A stretch of DNA of 64,000 nt from Branchiostoma floridae (Eukaryota > Chordata > Leptocardii > Amphioxiformes > Branchiostomatidae): NCBI RefSeq assembly GCF_000003815.2, contig NC_049992.1, positions 5,034,481 through 5,098,480 of the forward strand. The letters run 5' to 3'. Both the position numbers and the translations under genes were made by a program. Positions 24,601 to 33,092 of the stretch are shown piece by piece. How positions within the stretch are numbered: the stretch's first letter is position 1; every line of letters begins with the position of its first letter. Under the pieces are notes generated by a model. That model did not search any database, was not told where the DNA came from, and saw only the letters and a program-made list of their open reading frames with translations.

Positions 24601-26080
24601 ATTCTTAGTCTACATAAACGACATCAAGGACTTACCTTGTACATCGGACATCAACAGTTTTGCTGATGACACGTCTTTGTCAAACTCGGGACCGACGGCC
24701 GAGCAGGTAGCCAGCACCACAAACTCCGACCTACAGCTTGTTTCTGACTGGTTTGATGTCTGGGGTCTAGAACTGCATCCAGGGAAGTGCAAGGTTATTT
24801 GCATCAAGTCTGCACGAAGCAGAGTTGTACTTCCTCCTATCTACATCTCAGGCCAGCTCATCGAACAGGTTCCCTTCTACTCGCATCTTGGTGTCACCTT
24901 ACACCAGGCTTTGGGCTGGAACGACCACGCACAGAATACTTCCAGTAAGGCCAGAAAGGTACTTGGATACCTCTGGAGGTTGCGAGGCAAGTTGTCCAAG
25001 GAAGCACTGGAACTGGCTTACCTTACCCTTGTGCGACCTAGGCTGGAGTATGCCTCCATCCTCTTCACCAACATGAGTGTAGCCGCCTCCAAAGTACTAG
25101 AGCGCGTACAGTACCATGCAGGCCGCCTAGTTACAGGTGCAGCGCCAAGAACACCCTACTCGGACGTGCTTCAAGAGCTTGGATGGGACAGGCTCTCAAC
25201 TAGGCGAGACTATCACCGTCTAGTCATCATGTACAAACTGGTTACCGGCACTGTACCACCCCACCTGCAACCACTCATCCCTCAAACAAGACAAACCCAA
25301 ACCCAGCTTCGTCTGCGAAACTCTTCACACCTCCATATCCCTCGCTGCAGAACTACAACATACAGCAACAGCTTTATTCCATATACCTCCAGACTGTGGA
25401 ACAACCTACCAAACCACATCACCGACTCCACCACTTTCCCACAGTTCAAAGCCCGTTGCAGAAGCCACCTCCTGTCAGGATTTTAATATTAAACCCGTAT
25501 GATAGTATACTGACCTTCCACCTACTCCAATCTTTTAAGTTAGCTGACAAATGGTATAGATCAATCTGTATAGTTGCATGACACCTTTTAATCATTGATT
25601 ATTTTATTGTATTATATTGTATGACTTCTTTGTATGTTCGTCCGTATTTTTGTAGGTTCTGCCGCTACCAGCCCAAAGCTGCCTAGGCAGACCCTTGTAA
25701 TGACATGTCTCATCGTCAATAAAGAAAGAAAGAAAGAAAGAAAGGTCCACTTTTACGTCAATACCTATCTTCTCTGTCTACAATGCGCTTACGGTTGCAT
25801 CAAAAGGGTGTACTCAATGCTGTAACGTACCTTTAGATCTGTATGCAAAGCTGACTTCCTTAGGATCTTTGTAAGCATCCTCTGGTTTGTCGTAGTCGTG
25901 AGAAGAAGACTCCTCCTCATACGCGTTGTTTACTTCCTCAGGCACTTTGTAGCCGTAAGCACCCTCTGGGTTTTTGCAGTTGTGGGAGGAATGACCTTCC
26001 TCATACCCCTTGTTGACATCTTCAGCCTTTCGGTAAGTGTGTTCTGATTCATGCGATGGCGTGTTCTCGCCAATCGCCAT
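8762..26080 (-). CDS. mosaic type II membrane lectin (gene 2): tail-TM-stalk-EGFx4-F-lectin-EGF-pentraxin-kringle-CTLD
   Basis: Exons in transcription order: 26080-25831, 21147-21014, 20551-20347, 20149-20039, 19899-19789, 19603-19493, 19133-19023, 18007-17818, 17590-17355, 16599-16489, 15021-14795, 14670-14274, 11512-11273, 9658-9488, 9197-9034, 8866-8762. Every junction phase agrees and the lengths sum to 2874 bases: 957 residues plus stop. Predicted residues: cytoplasmic tail 1-96, membrane segment about 97-120, stalk 129-196, EGFs 197-344, F-type lectin 345-486, EGF 487-523, pentraxin 524-731, kringle 732-811, C-type lectin 812-957. There is no signal peptide, the basic residues lie before the hydrophobic segment, and all disulfide-rich modules follow it, so type II topology is inferred. 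Known relatives of each module bind glycans or extracellular ligands; a recognition role is inference. One acceptor is ambiguous by 9 bp (15021 or 15012), and alternative splicing cannot be excluded. Confidence 0.82.
9721..10233. repeat. interspersed repeat copy A, ~0.5 kb, no coding capacity
   Basis: Homologous along its whole length to 60441-60869 joined to 62906-62980. It begins with sequence rich in cactcgcg/cttgcgtcgct, carries three to four short repeats of gaacctagaggtgac and of acaacagtgac, and ends aaataagtaa. Its intact centre gives the empty site for the LINE inserted in the right-hand copy. Confidence 0.8.
10560..10870 (+). other. possible ORF fragment, unrecognised
   Basis: An ATG at 10626 (context atcATGG) opens a 123-codon frame, of which the first ~75 residues look protein-like ([31 protein letters not shown]). 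The frame then enters the MITE at 10871. The GC-rich leader with repeated cccggactgc resembles the start of a retroelement. I do not recognise the family. It lies in an intron of gene 2 on the opposite strand. Confidence 0.3.
10871..11097. mobile_element. 227-bp MITE with ~49-bp inverted ends
   Basis: The left end (atatatttgtttcaaaaata...) and right end are reverse complements over about 49 bp with four or so differences. The body is rich in cgtcacgt/acgtgacg. No ORF. Its target duplication is not clear. Confidence 0.8.
11100..12210. repeat. ACGATATCGT-rich repeat region
   Basis: Outside the kringle exon this region is dense in atatcgt/acgatat motifs. A ~85-bp segment at 11107-11190 (cgttagattatcgtc...) recurs at 11957-12046 (ccttagattatcgta...), so it is duplicated repeat DNA, not coding. 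Confidence 0.6.
11273..11512 (-). CDS. gene 2: kringle domain exon
   Basis: One 240-bp phase 1-1 exon encodes a full kringle of about 79 residues with all six cysteines in the normal spacing: [26 protein letters not shown] and VC. The YRGTV and QTPHGH motifs are present. The lysine-binding anionic pair is partly kept (Asp, then Glu in PDGE). Kringles mediate protein interactions, for example with lysine residues. Confidence 0.9.
12235..14026. mobile_element. 1.8-kb TA-flanked inverted-repeat element (Tc1/mariner-like ends)
   Basis: The ends read CAGTCAAACCTGCCC, and their complement at 14012-14026 is bordered by TA on both sides. Both ends carry the same subterminal ggtggtcgctgagaagag blocks. 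A second internal inverted pair lies at 12600-12626 and 13450-13476 (cattggcataataccggtc). No transposase is seen; the longest internal frame (153 codons, minus) has no recognisable motif. Confidence 0.65.
14274..15021 (-). CDS. gene 2: pentraxin domain, two exons
   Basis: Exons 15021-14795 and 14670-14274 (phases 1-0 and 0-1). About 208 residues match the pentraxin fold: FTLCLELR and HAVCATWSS supply the conserved disulfide pair, WQVFVDGV follows, then [10 protein letters not shown] and [19 protein letters not shown] and GNVIDWE. The acidic and glutamine calcium ligands of the QDQD and QAF segments are retained. The classic H-x-C-x-[ST]-W signature is altered (A-V-C in place of H-x-C). Pentraxins bind phosphocholine or other ligands with calcium; the ligand here is unknown. 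Confidence 0.88.
15505..16120. repeat. composite repeat copy 1 with ATGCAAAT palindromes
   Basis: Four palindromic cores of the form ATGCAAATnAGGnCCTCATTTGCAT occur at about 15581, 15691, 15821 and 15962, spaced 110-140 bp, followed by a terminal block ctgcagttc...gctaggggg...caaacct at 16070-16110. Same order as the other copies in this window. Confidence 0.75.
16145..16255 (-). pseudogene. decayed EGF exon with frameshift
   Basis: It begins like a real EGF exon (caaag acceptor, [10 protein letters not shown]). A one-base deletion in the Cys-Gln-His region breaks the frame, and the second half has many substitutions with no Cys spacing left. It is skipped in the gene 2 model. Confidence 0.65.
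16489..16599 (-). CDS. gene 2: fifth EGF exon, GC splice donor
   Basis: 111-bp phase 1-1 exon encoding DINDC through GWTGQNCQQ. The acceptor is atag. The donor reads aag|gcgagt, a GC-AG intron, whereas most sister exons have gtgagt. It joins the F-type lectin to the pentraxin domain. Confidence 0.85.
16709..16757 (-). pseudogene. relic 3' half of an EGF exon
   Basis: On the minus strand this reads as the end of the EGF module (WTGQNCQE) with a gtgatt donor-like end. The first half is replaced by unrelated sequence, so it is a decayed exon copy in the intron. Confidence 0.6.
17355..18007 (-). CDS. gene 2: F-type lectin (fucolectin) domain, two exons
   Basis: Exons 18007-17818 and 17590-17355 (phases 1-2 and 2-1). 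The product shows the F-type lectin landmarks in order: [47 protein letters not shown] and LTLCEV. The fucose-site elements are present: a His in SCTHT, and Arg and Asp in RQD followed four residues later by Arg. The His-to-Arg spacing is 29 residues, about three longer than the usual motif. The family binds L-fucose with calcium; binding here is a prediction. Confidence 0.88.
18330..18955. repeat. composite repeat copy 2 with ATGCAAAT palindromes
   Basis: Palindrome cores at 18531-18550 and 18647-18675, with weaker ones at about 18389 and 18935. The terminal block ctgcagttccac...gttaggggac is at 18786-18826. It starts agagttcggcgacctcatac, like copy 1. Confidence 0.7.
19023..20149 (-). CDS. 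gene 2: four calcium-binding EGF exons
   Basis: Exons 20149-20039, 19899-19789, 19603-19493 and 19133-19023 are each exactly 111 bp, phase 1-1. Each encodes one EGF module starting DINEC or DLDEC with [10 protein letters not shown], the Asn/Asp-hydroxylation and calcium-binding pattern (one has CMNKDGG). They are almost identical in DNA to each other and to the gene 1 EGF exons, which suggests recent duplication or gene conversion. Confidence 0.9.
19193..19319. repeat. 50-bp inverted repeat in a gene 2 intron
   Basis: Arms 19193-19242 and 19270-19319 are reverse complements apart from a 4-base insertion (aata) and two or three changes, with a ~27-bp loop. It is a strong hairpin between two EGF exons. 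Confidence 0.9.
20347..20551 (-). CDS. gene 2 exon 3: stalk region shared with gene 1
   Basis: Phase 0 to phase 1 exon of 205 bp. The 68-residue product is Thr/Ser-rich with several NxT/S sites (NGTM, NNSVT) and has no domain that I recognise. Gene 1 has the equivalent exon at 114-324 with the same opening (SKLKQNGT versus SKLQQNGT) and the shared SSTPW and TYLPF motifs, which shows the two genes are paralogues beyond their repeated modules. Confidence 0.75.
21014..21147 (-). CDS. gene 2 exon 2: transmembrane segment
   Basis: Phase 1 start after ctcag, phase 0 end at gtaagc. It encodes a juxtamembrane stretch with Trp, Arg and Lys (WSRWKSN), then about 24 hydrophobic residues ending near VIAVILATH. 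The positive charges before the segment favour a cytoplasmic N-terminus. Confidence 0.8.
21351..21520. mobile_element. short inverted-repeat element, pogo/Tigger-like ends
   Basis: The ends are cagtagaagccgtttaattg and its partner tgcatttaacaggcttctgg. A related left end occurs at 56189 (cagtagaagccagttaattg). No ORF. The superfamily is inferred from the CAGTAGAAGCC-type terminus. Confidence 0.45.
22670..23260. repeat. composite repeat copy 3 with ATGCAAAT palindrome
   Basis: Core attatgcaaatgaggacctt at 22688-22707, degenerate units to about 22950, and the terminal block ctgcagttccac...gctagggggttcaaacct at 23170-23210. It abuts the 5' end of the CR1-like LINE. Confidence 0.65.
23505..25744 (+). 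mobile_element. 5'-truncated CR1-like non-LTR retrotransposon
   Basis: An uninterrupted frame at 23528-25486 (652 codons) contains the reverse transcriptase blocks in order: [27 protein letters not shown] (catalytic Asp near residue 291), [10 protein letters not shown] and FADDTSL (residues 378-384). The endonuclease half is absent, and an in-frame stop lies just upstream, so it is 5'-truncated. The 3' UTR ends in AATAAAG and (GAAA)n at about 25720-25744, as in CR1-type tails. The intact frame implies a fairly recent insertion. It lies in the first intron of gene 2 on the opposite strand. Confidence 0.92.
25831..26080 (-). CDS. gene 2 exon 1: tyrosine-rich cytoplasmic tail
   Basis: Start ATG at 26080, six bases after an acceptor-like cag, so a 5' UTR exon may lie upstream. 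The 83 codons are acidic and tyrosine-rich and contain about two and a half copies of a ~27-residue unit (VNKGYEEG, then VNNAYEEE, then VSFAYRS). Three YxxP motifs occur (YKVP, YDKP, YKDP), a form favoured by Crk-type SH2 domains when phosphorylated. No YxxL/I ITAM pair is present. The exon ends in phase 1 with donor gtacgt. Signalling is inferred. Confidence 0.7.
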
Positions 26081-26504
26081 TCCTGCCTGTAACAAAAGGT
26101 GTCCCCTATTAAATCAGTCCCGTCATTTTGTTTTCCCAATATACATAATAAATATAATTAAGTTTAGTTTGGTTTCGTTTAATTGCAAGTTCTTGCCCGA
26201 GGGCTAATTGCAACATGGGACATACAGAATACATAGTAAACATACATAATATAAGACTTTGGTATAGATAACAATGGTGACAAGTGGAAACAAGTAACTA
26301 TTCTAGCAAAAATATGGACTGCTGAGCGCTACGATCGAAGCATTTGCAATTGTGGTTTGATTTCTTTTCTGGAAGCAGTGGAAGACGAAATGTCCCACTT
26401 TTTCTATGATGAGTGGGTTATGCGATGTTAACAGGGCTACAGTTTTGTTTTCGTCAGTAAACAATTGGAAAAATTGTAACAAACATTCATAGCTTCTTCA
26501 CTTA

Positions 26505-26702
26505 CAGTCAATGCAGAAATGTTCGCGGCGGGTTAATGTTCGCGGTTTTCGCGGTGGACTTAAAACCACCGCGAACATTTTTCCATGGCAGTATGAGATT
26601 ACAGCACATGGTGCTGCCGCGAAATTAAAAACACCGCGAAAAGTCCCTTTTCCCGCTACCGCAAAATTAAATCGCCGCGAACTTAAATGCATTTACAGTA
26701 TT
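26505..26702. mobile_element. MITE copy 1 (GTTCGCGG family)
   Basis: Ends tacagtcaatgcagaaatgt and cttaaatgcatttacagta, with internal gttcgcgg/ccgcgaac inverted blocks. A second copy lies at 31744-31955. No coding capacity. It is upstream of gene 2 exon 1. Confidence 0.8.
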
Positions 26703-27185
26703 CTGTTAAACCAGCAACAAACTAAGACAGAGACGGCACACCATTTATGGAAAACAACCTTATTGGCGAATGTCATGAATATATGGAGACAGTATGTGGA
26801 TTGAACTATACATATGTCGCTGAAAATAGCCCGAACTACTAGGATACCACTTTCACGTAATGTTCATAATTCGTGCAATATTAATATTGCCTAATATGAA
26901 ATAAATGGTTTCTGTACACTTTTGCTCAAAACAATAACGAATTTCAAAGACCTTCAAAGAAAACAAAAATAATATATCTCTTAACACCGTAGCAAGTCTC
27001 GTGTCATTAAATGCTATTTCACAAAAGCCATCAAATTTTCAAAGATCCTTTTAGATGAAAAAAAAAATTAAAATAAATTCCACTATAATATTTCCGTACT
27101 GAATTCGCCTCATCTGGCATAAACTCTAACCACCGTGCTTGAACAAAACACCAGAGAAACATGAAGTAACCTGCAGCTAGTCAGC

Positions 27186-28535
27186 AATCGGTCCTACGGC
27201 TCTAAGCTGGGTTTGCTCGGTCAGTGTAAGCTTATACCCGCCTGGCTAACTACGCCCTCTCCGATATTAATTGTCACTATAACTGTAAGTTGGGTTTATT
27301 GGTCAGACCCTGCAAGCTTCTACCCTTCCTGGCCAACTAACTACTCCGATGATAACTGCACCTACAGCTGTAAGGTGTGTTTGCTCGGTGAAGGAAAGCT
27401 TCTATCCCGCCTGACTAACTACGACAACTCCGCGATCCGGTGATAATGGCTCTAACGGCTGCAAGCTGTGTTTGCTCGGTCAAGGATAGCTTCAACCCCG
27501 CCTGACTAACTACGACAACTCCGGTGATAATTGCTTCCATTGCCGCGGCTGTAAGCTGGGTTTGCCTCGGTCAAGGAAAACTTCTATCCCACCTGGCTAA
27601 CTACCTACTCCAGTGATAAATGCTCCTACGGCTGTAAGCTGGGTTTGCTGGGTCAAGGAAAGCTACGACAACTCCGGTGATAAGTGTTCCTACCGCCGCG
27701 GCTGTAAGCTGTGTTTGCTCGGCTGCTGTTGGCTTCTATCCCGCCTAGCTAACTACGATAACTCCGGTGATAAGTGTTCCTACCGCCCCGGCTGTAAGCT
27801 GGGTTTGCTGGGTCAAGGAAAGCTACGACAACTCCGGTGATAATTGCTCCTGCCGATGTATGCTGGGTTAATGCTCGGCTGCTGTTGGCTTCTATCCCGC
27901 CTAGCTAACTACGACAACTCCGGTGATAAGTGTTCCTACCGCCCGGCTGTAAGCTGTGTTTGCTCGGCTGCTGTTGGCTTCTACCCCGCCTGGCTAACTA
28001 CGACAACTCCGGGGATAATTGCTCCTACCGCCGCGGCTATAAGCTGGGTTGGCTCGGCTGCTGTTGGCTTCTACCCCGCCTGGCTAACTACGACAACTCC
28101 GGTGATAATTGCTCCTACCGCCGCGGCTGTAAGCTGGGTTTGCCTCGGTCAAGGAAAACTTCTATCCCACCTGGCTAACTAACTACTCCAGTGATAAATG
28201 GCTCCTACGGCTGTAAGCTGGGTCTGCTGGGTCAAGGAAAGCTACGACAACTCCGGTGATAATTGCTCCTACCGCTGTATGCTGGGTTAATGCTCGGCTG
28301 CTGTTGGCTTCTATCCCGCCTAGCTAACTACGATAACTCCGGTGATAAGTGTTCCTACCGCCCCGGCTGTAAGCTGTGTTTGCTCGGCTGCTGTTGGCTT
28401 CTATCCCGCCTAGCTAACTACGTATACGATAACTCCGGTGATAATTGCTCCTACCGCCGCGGCTATAAGCTGGGTTGGCTCGGCCGCCTTTGGCTTCTAC
28501 CCCGCCCAGCTAACTACGCCCTCTCCGATGACATT
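27186..28535. repeat. ~90-bp satellite array, about 16 units
   Basis: The landmark aactccggtgataa recurs at about 27258, 27348, 27437, 27517, 27609, 27672, 27760, 27830, 27920, 28009, 28099, 28188, 28250, 28338, 28433 and 28516. Spacing is mostly 88-95 bp with shorter 62-70 bp variants. A block at 27609-27920 recurs at 28188-28440, giving a higher-order repeat. The open frames here (CCWLLSRLANYDNSG) come from the repeat and I do not call them genes. Confidence 0.92.
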
Positions 28536-29390
28536 TGCATCAGGCTAACAGTACTGCATCTTTGGCAGAGACTGAAGATAAGAACATTCAAGATTCAAAG
28601 AAAGGAAAGGGAATCTAACAGCTATGGGTACCTTAGTTTGCTGCCAGACAACGCTCTCACCGTCGGAACATCCCGATCGAGTGAAATGTACGTGTGTATC
28701 GCTGCTATGATTTCTGACTTAAACGGCAAGGGTTTTGTATGAGATCTTGTGGCAGTGGTAAACACGAAAACAACCCTAGACTAATTCAGACGCACATCTG
28801 CACATCAAGAAAATGTGCAGTTACTGTATGCTTATGTATCAATCAAACTCTTACCAAAGAATCCCGGCTCAACGGCTATACCCAAATAAGGAGCGTATTT
28901 AGCTGAATTCTGAGAATAAGGCTTTCAAAGCACCTTATTTTGGCTGGGACGATTTCTTGCAATATGCATATCTATATTACGTAATTGCAGGTTTCAGTTT
29001 TGGGCGGCAACCTAACTTTCACAACAGGCTACGAGGGGACCTACACCACTTCTTCCTTAAACTGGCAGGAATCTGAGTCTCTTGAGCAGAACCGAGGTCC
29101 AAAACTGACGTTGACTATCCGACATTCACTCATATACATGTACCACACCTCACCACAGTTTATTCAGAGGCTCTTAAGCTGACAAATGTCTAGAAACACA
29201 AATTCACATAGACGCAGACACGGACAGATACACACAAGACGTGTTCTACTAATATCTCTAGCGTAACATGGTGAATTACGGTGACTATTCGTCGTAACAG
29301 TTACTGTTGTTCTGAAGGTTTGCCCCTCATTTAGACTGAGAGAAAAAGCAATTATTTGATGAAATTTATAAAATTCAAATGGTACGTTAA
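28536..29390. other. no gene seen
   Basis: Ordinary AT-rich sequence between the satellite and the next element. Only short chance frames; no splice-bounded exon or repeat that I can define. Confidence 0.5.
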
Positions 29391-30767
29391 GCCCCGGTCA
29401 CAAGAATCGTACGACGTCCTTGCGATGGCATATTCCGCATATCGCACGATGATCGCAGTGAATCGCAGCAAAATCGTAATCAAAATCAGCCATCGCAGAG
29501 CATCGGATGATGTTCAAAATTTTTCCAGCGTCGTACAATTTTTCACTTGTGTCTCTTCTGAATAGCCGAATGACCGCTTTTGTGCTTCTTTAACCAACCA
29601 AATGTAAACCTAGCTGTTGAATACCTTCATATAATGTCTTTCACTTTAAAAACAAATCAAAAGAAACGTTAACCATAACAACAAGAGTCTTATAAACAAA
29701 GGTTCAAATCAAGCACAAGTACTGGTATGATTATCTCGGCCTGCTTGCCGGCTCTACGAGTCAGGCTTTTCCGAAAATCATATTCAGGAAAAACATATCA
29801 TAAGCATTATATCATAAGCCTACCTTTCTGTTGGAGTTGTCCCCATGGTTACGGTTATGGTAAACTGACCAGAGACCGGCGAGAGATGAGATTTGATCTA
29901 TATTATGAACCCACGAGTATGTAGTAATCAAACAAATGTATGCATCACCGGTGTGTGATACGGAATCCGCCACGGGGAAATATTGCCTTGAATGCAGACT
30001 CTTCTACGGGCCGGGCGCGCTGTTTTCTAGTTGCTATTGCCAACAGTTGCGACTGATATTATAATAGTTTCCTTTTTCGTCAGCATCGACAATATCGACA
30101 ATATCGCTCTGCCCGGCTCCGCCTCTTTGGCCACCTTGCCCGGGCAAAACCACCTCCCGAACCTGTCGTCCTGCTGAGAGAACCAAACCCCACTACCTGG
30201 TCCCGCCCCAGAGGACGACCTAGACGCACCTGGCTCGACCAACTGGCCAACGACCTACAGCAGACTGCCGGCCTTTCCATCGCCGCAGCCTGGGAGGCAA
30301 CCAGAGACAGATCAACCTGGAGATCGGTATGCAGAGGCGCTACGCTCCTCTTCGGAGCAAGCGCAGCTGAGTGAGTGAGAATCGACAATATCAGGGGAAA
30401 CTGAAACCATGACCACGTGCTAAAAATGTATGAATCTTTAAAGTCATCAGAAGACAAATGAACGTAAGGAAGTCTGATATGGGGGCAATAAAAATCGTAC
30501 GACGATGGAGAAATTTTGAACATGTTCAAAATCTATTTCAGCCCTATTTTCGTCATAGGAGGCTCCCCGATTTACTATGATTTACCTGCGATTGACGCAG
30601 ATACACTCTTATGACCTCATCGTACGATGCACTACGCGCTTTGTGACCACGGATTTATATATTTAAACCATTGCTTCTGATTCTGCCCCGACTTACGACG
30701 TACTGCGCTTATACCAAGCATAAAACCTCCATCGCAGTCAATCGTACGATTCTTGTGACCGGGGTCT
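29391..30767. mobile_element. inverted-repeat DNA element with CCCCGGTCACAAGAATCGTA ends
   Basis: The left end CCCCGGTCACAAGAATCGTA at 29391 is matched by its reverse complement ending at 30767. Subterminal cgtacga and atcgcag motifs recur near both ends. No transposase frame. The target duplication is unclear. It contains the LINE tail at 30106-30379. Confidence 0.7.
30106..30379 (+). mobile_element. LINE 3'-end fragment nested in the DNA element
   Basis: Reads RPRGRPRRTWLDQLANDL and later AAWEATRDRS, TWRSV and ATLLFGASAAE before a stop, the usual C-terminus of a LINE polyprotein. It ends in (TGAG)n. It is flanked by the direct repeat atcgacaatatc (30094-30105 and 30381-30392), which fits a target-site duplication. 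Confidence 0.8.
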
Positions 30768-31159
30768 AAGACACTACACATACGATATCATAACGTCGCA
30801 CTAGGCTTTTAAACATGAAAACATTGTTGTCAAATTTGAAGTAACATCTTCCTCCTCGACCTGTTTGCATAAAACAACAACATGCAGTGCTTTTAGCATA
30901 ACAGTATAGTTCTTTCATTCAATGCGAGCAGTTTTATAAACCTACTGGAGTACTTAAATCTCTATCGGGGGATTATGCATGATTTTTGTAGCCTAAATGG
31001 AAAAATAATATGTCTTGTTGGTCTATATCTTTCATTATCATATAGCTAGGCGCCGGGGACCAATCAGAAGGCCCCGTTCCATGTTGGTATGACGCCGTAA
31101 CACATATATTAGATTCCGGCCAGCCTGGCATGTATCGCTTCTTCCGATTGGTCAGAATT

Positions 31160-32720
31160 TGCGCTGTACGATCTTGATGATATGCATTGGTGACTGGTCC
31201 TGTGGTCCTATAGACAGGTCAAGTAGTCTCACATGATGAAATTAGTTTGAGGGTTGGAACCAATTGACAACAACTGACAGACTGTTACATGTCTCGTTTC
31301 TGTAAATACTATGCCCCCCTTGGTGTTATATCTTGAAGGGACTACAGGTATACTGAGTCTTCTTGAACTGAAACAAATGAAAAGAAGAGACCAGAAACTT
31401 GGGTCCTCCATGAACATTTACTTCTCAGGACGATATTGAATTATTTTCATCTTCGTTGTATGGCATTGATGATATGCATTCGTGATTTTCCTGTGTCCCT
31501 AAGTAAATTGGTCTGGAGTCTAGAATGACTTAAGACAAATGAGTGAATTTTATACGTCTTCTTTCTGTATATACCAGGCTCCCTTAGAAATCAACTTCCA
31601 AATCTTTAGGGGCTACTCAGTCTTCTTGAAAGGAAATAAAGAAATAAGTGATTTTTAAAAAAGTGAATGAAAAGTTTGAAACTTTGGTCCTCGATCATTT
31701 ACTTCTACGGACAATATTGGAATATTTTCATCTGCGTCGTATATACTGTAAATGCAGAAATGTTCGCGGTGGATTAATGTTCGCGGTTTTCGCGGTGACC
31801 ACTTCACCGCGAATTTAAAACCACCGCGAACATTTTTCTACTATGATATTAGATTGCAGTCTATGGTGTTACCGCGAACTTAAATCCACCGCGAAAAGTC
31901 CTTTCTCCCGCTACCGCGAAATTAAATCCCCGCGAACTTAAAAACATTTACAGTATGCTGTTGATGATATGCATTGGTGATTTTCCTGGGGCGATACACG
32001 TGTCTCTTCACGTGAGTTCACATAAAAATTGGTCTGGAACCTGGAATGACTTGAGCAGTTGCAGGCTCAGTTGGTTATCTTGTCTTCTCTAGTCATCTCT
32101 GTCCATCAACTCTTCAACGTATGTCATCACACGCGAAGAGAAATATCAGCAACTGATCTGGCATCACGAAATAACGGACAGGATTTAGAATAGCAAAATA
32201 GCAGATAGAAAAGACTTTGGTGAACACCGTCGGCGTTTTCTTCATATCATCTTTACGGCATCAGATCTTTAAGGGATACTCAGTCTTATTAAAATGAAAT
32301 AAACATATAATAAAAAATGTGAATAAAAAGTTCGAAACTTTGGCCCATCATGACCATTTACTTCTGAAATCTACGGACGTCATTAGAATGTTTTTATCTG
32401 CGTCGTATGCTGTTGATGATATGCATTGGTGATTTTCCTGTGGCGATACATGTGTCTCATCACGTGAGTTCAAATAAGCAAATTGGTCTGGAACCTGGAA
32501 TGACTTGAGCAGTTGCAGGCTCGGTGGGTTATCTTGTCTTCTCCTGTCATCTCTGTCCATCTACTCTTCGCAAAAATCTCTCCTTCTTCAACGCGTGTCA
32601 TCACGGGCGAAGAGAAATAGCGGGAACTGATCCGGCACCACCAAAGAACGGACAAGATCTAGAATAGCAGATACAACAGACTTTGGTGATCACCGTCAGC
32701 GTTTTCTTAATCTTAACGCG
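31160..32720. repeat. degenerate tandem array, four units of ~290-450 bp
   Basis: The landmark gatgatatgcattggtgat occurs at about 31176, 31467, 31966 and 32414. Units 3 and 4 are closely alike over about 300 bp (tctggaacctggaatgactt...). The 499-bp second interval includes the 212-bp MITE; without it the period is ~287 bp, like the first. The array ends about 370 bp before the LRR gene start. Confidence 0.85.
31744..31955. mobile_element. MITE copy 2 (GTTCGCGG family) inside a tandem unit
   Basis: Ends tactgtaaatgcagaaatgt and aaaaacatttacagta. The neighbouring unit reads cgtcgtatgctgttgatg without it, which gives an empty site, and the junctions fit insertion at TA. Confidence 0.9.
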
Positions 32721-33092
32721 TAACGGTATCAGATCAGATCATCCAGCGGCTGTGGGCGACTGTGCGACAAAACCTTGGCACTTCTTCAGCACTTCGGAAC
32801 AACTAAAATTGAGAGGTCAGACAAAAAAGTCTTCTTCGACGTGAAATCTCTTGCATTTAAACCTTTTCCCCACAGTGCATACTTCGGTACGTTTATACAA
32901 CTAGTGCATTCTGAATTTTTTTCGCAGAACGTTTGTGGGTGTCTATAACCGACTTGGATTACGAAAAAAATCCTTAAAATTTAAACTACAAGGTGACTGT
33001 AACATAGAAGAGCACTCAGATATTTTGTCGGCCGGAAGCCTAAAACTATAATGTTTTTGCATTCCTTTTGTAAGGACACAGCTTTTGCCAAA

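Noticed and set aside
27613-28742. Long open frames rich in CCWLLSRLANYDNSG
   Set aside because: They follow the ~90-bp satellite with frame changes between units; no start context, domain or splice structure.
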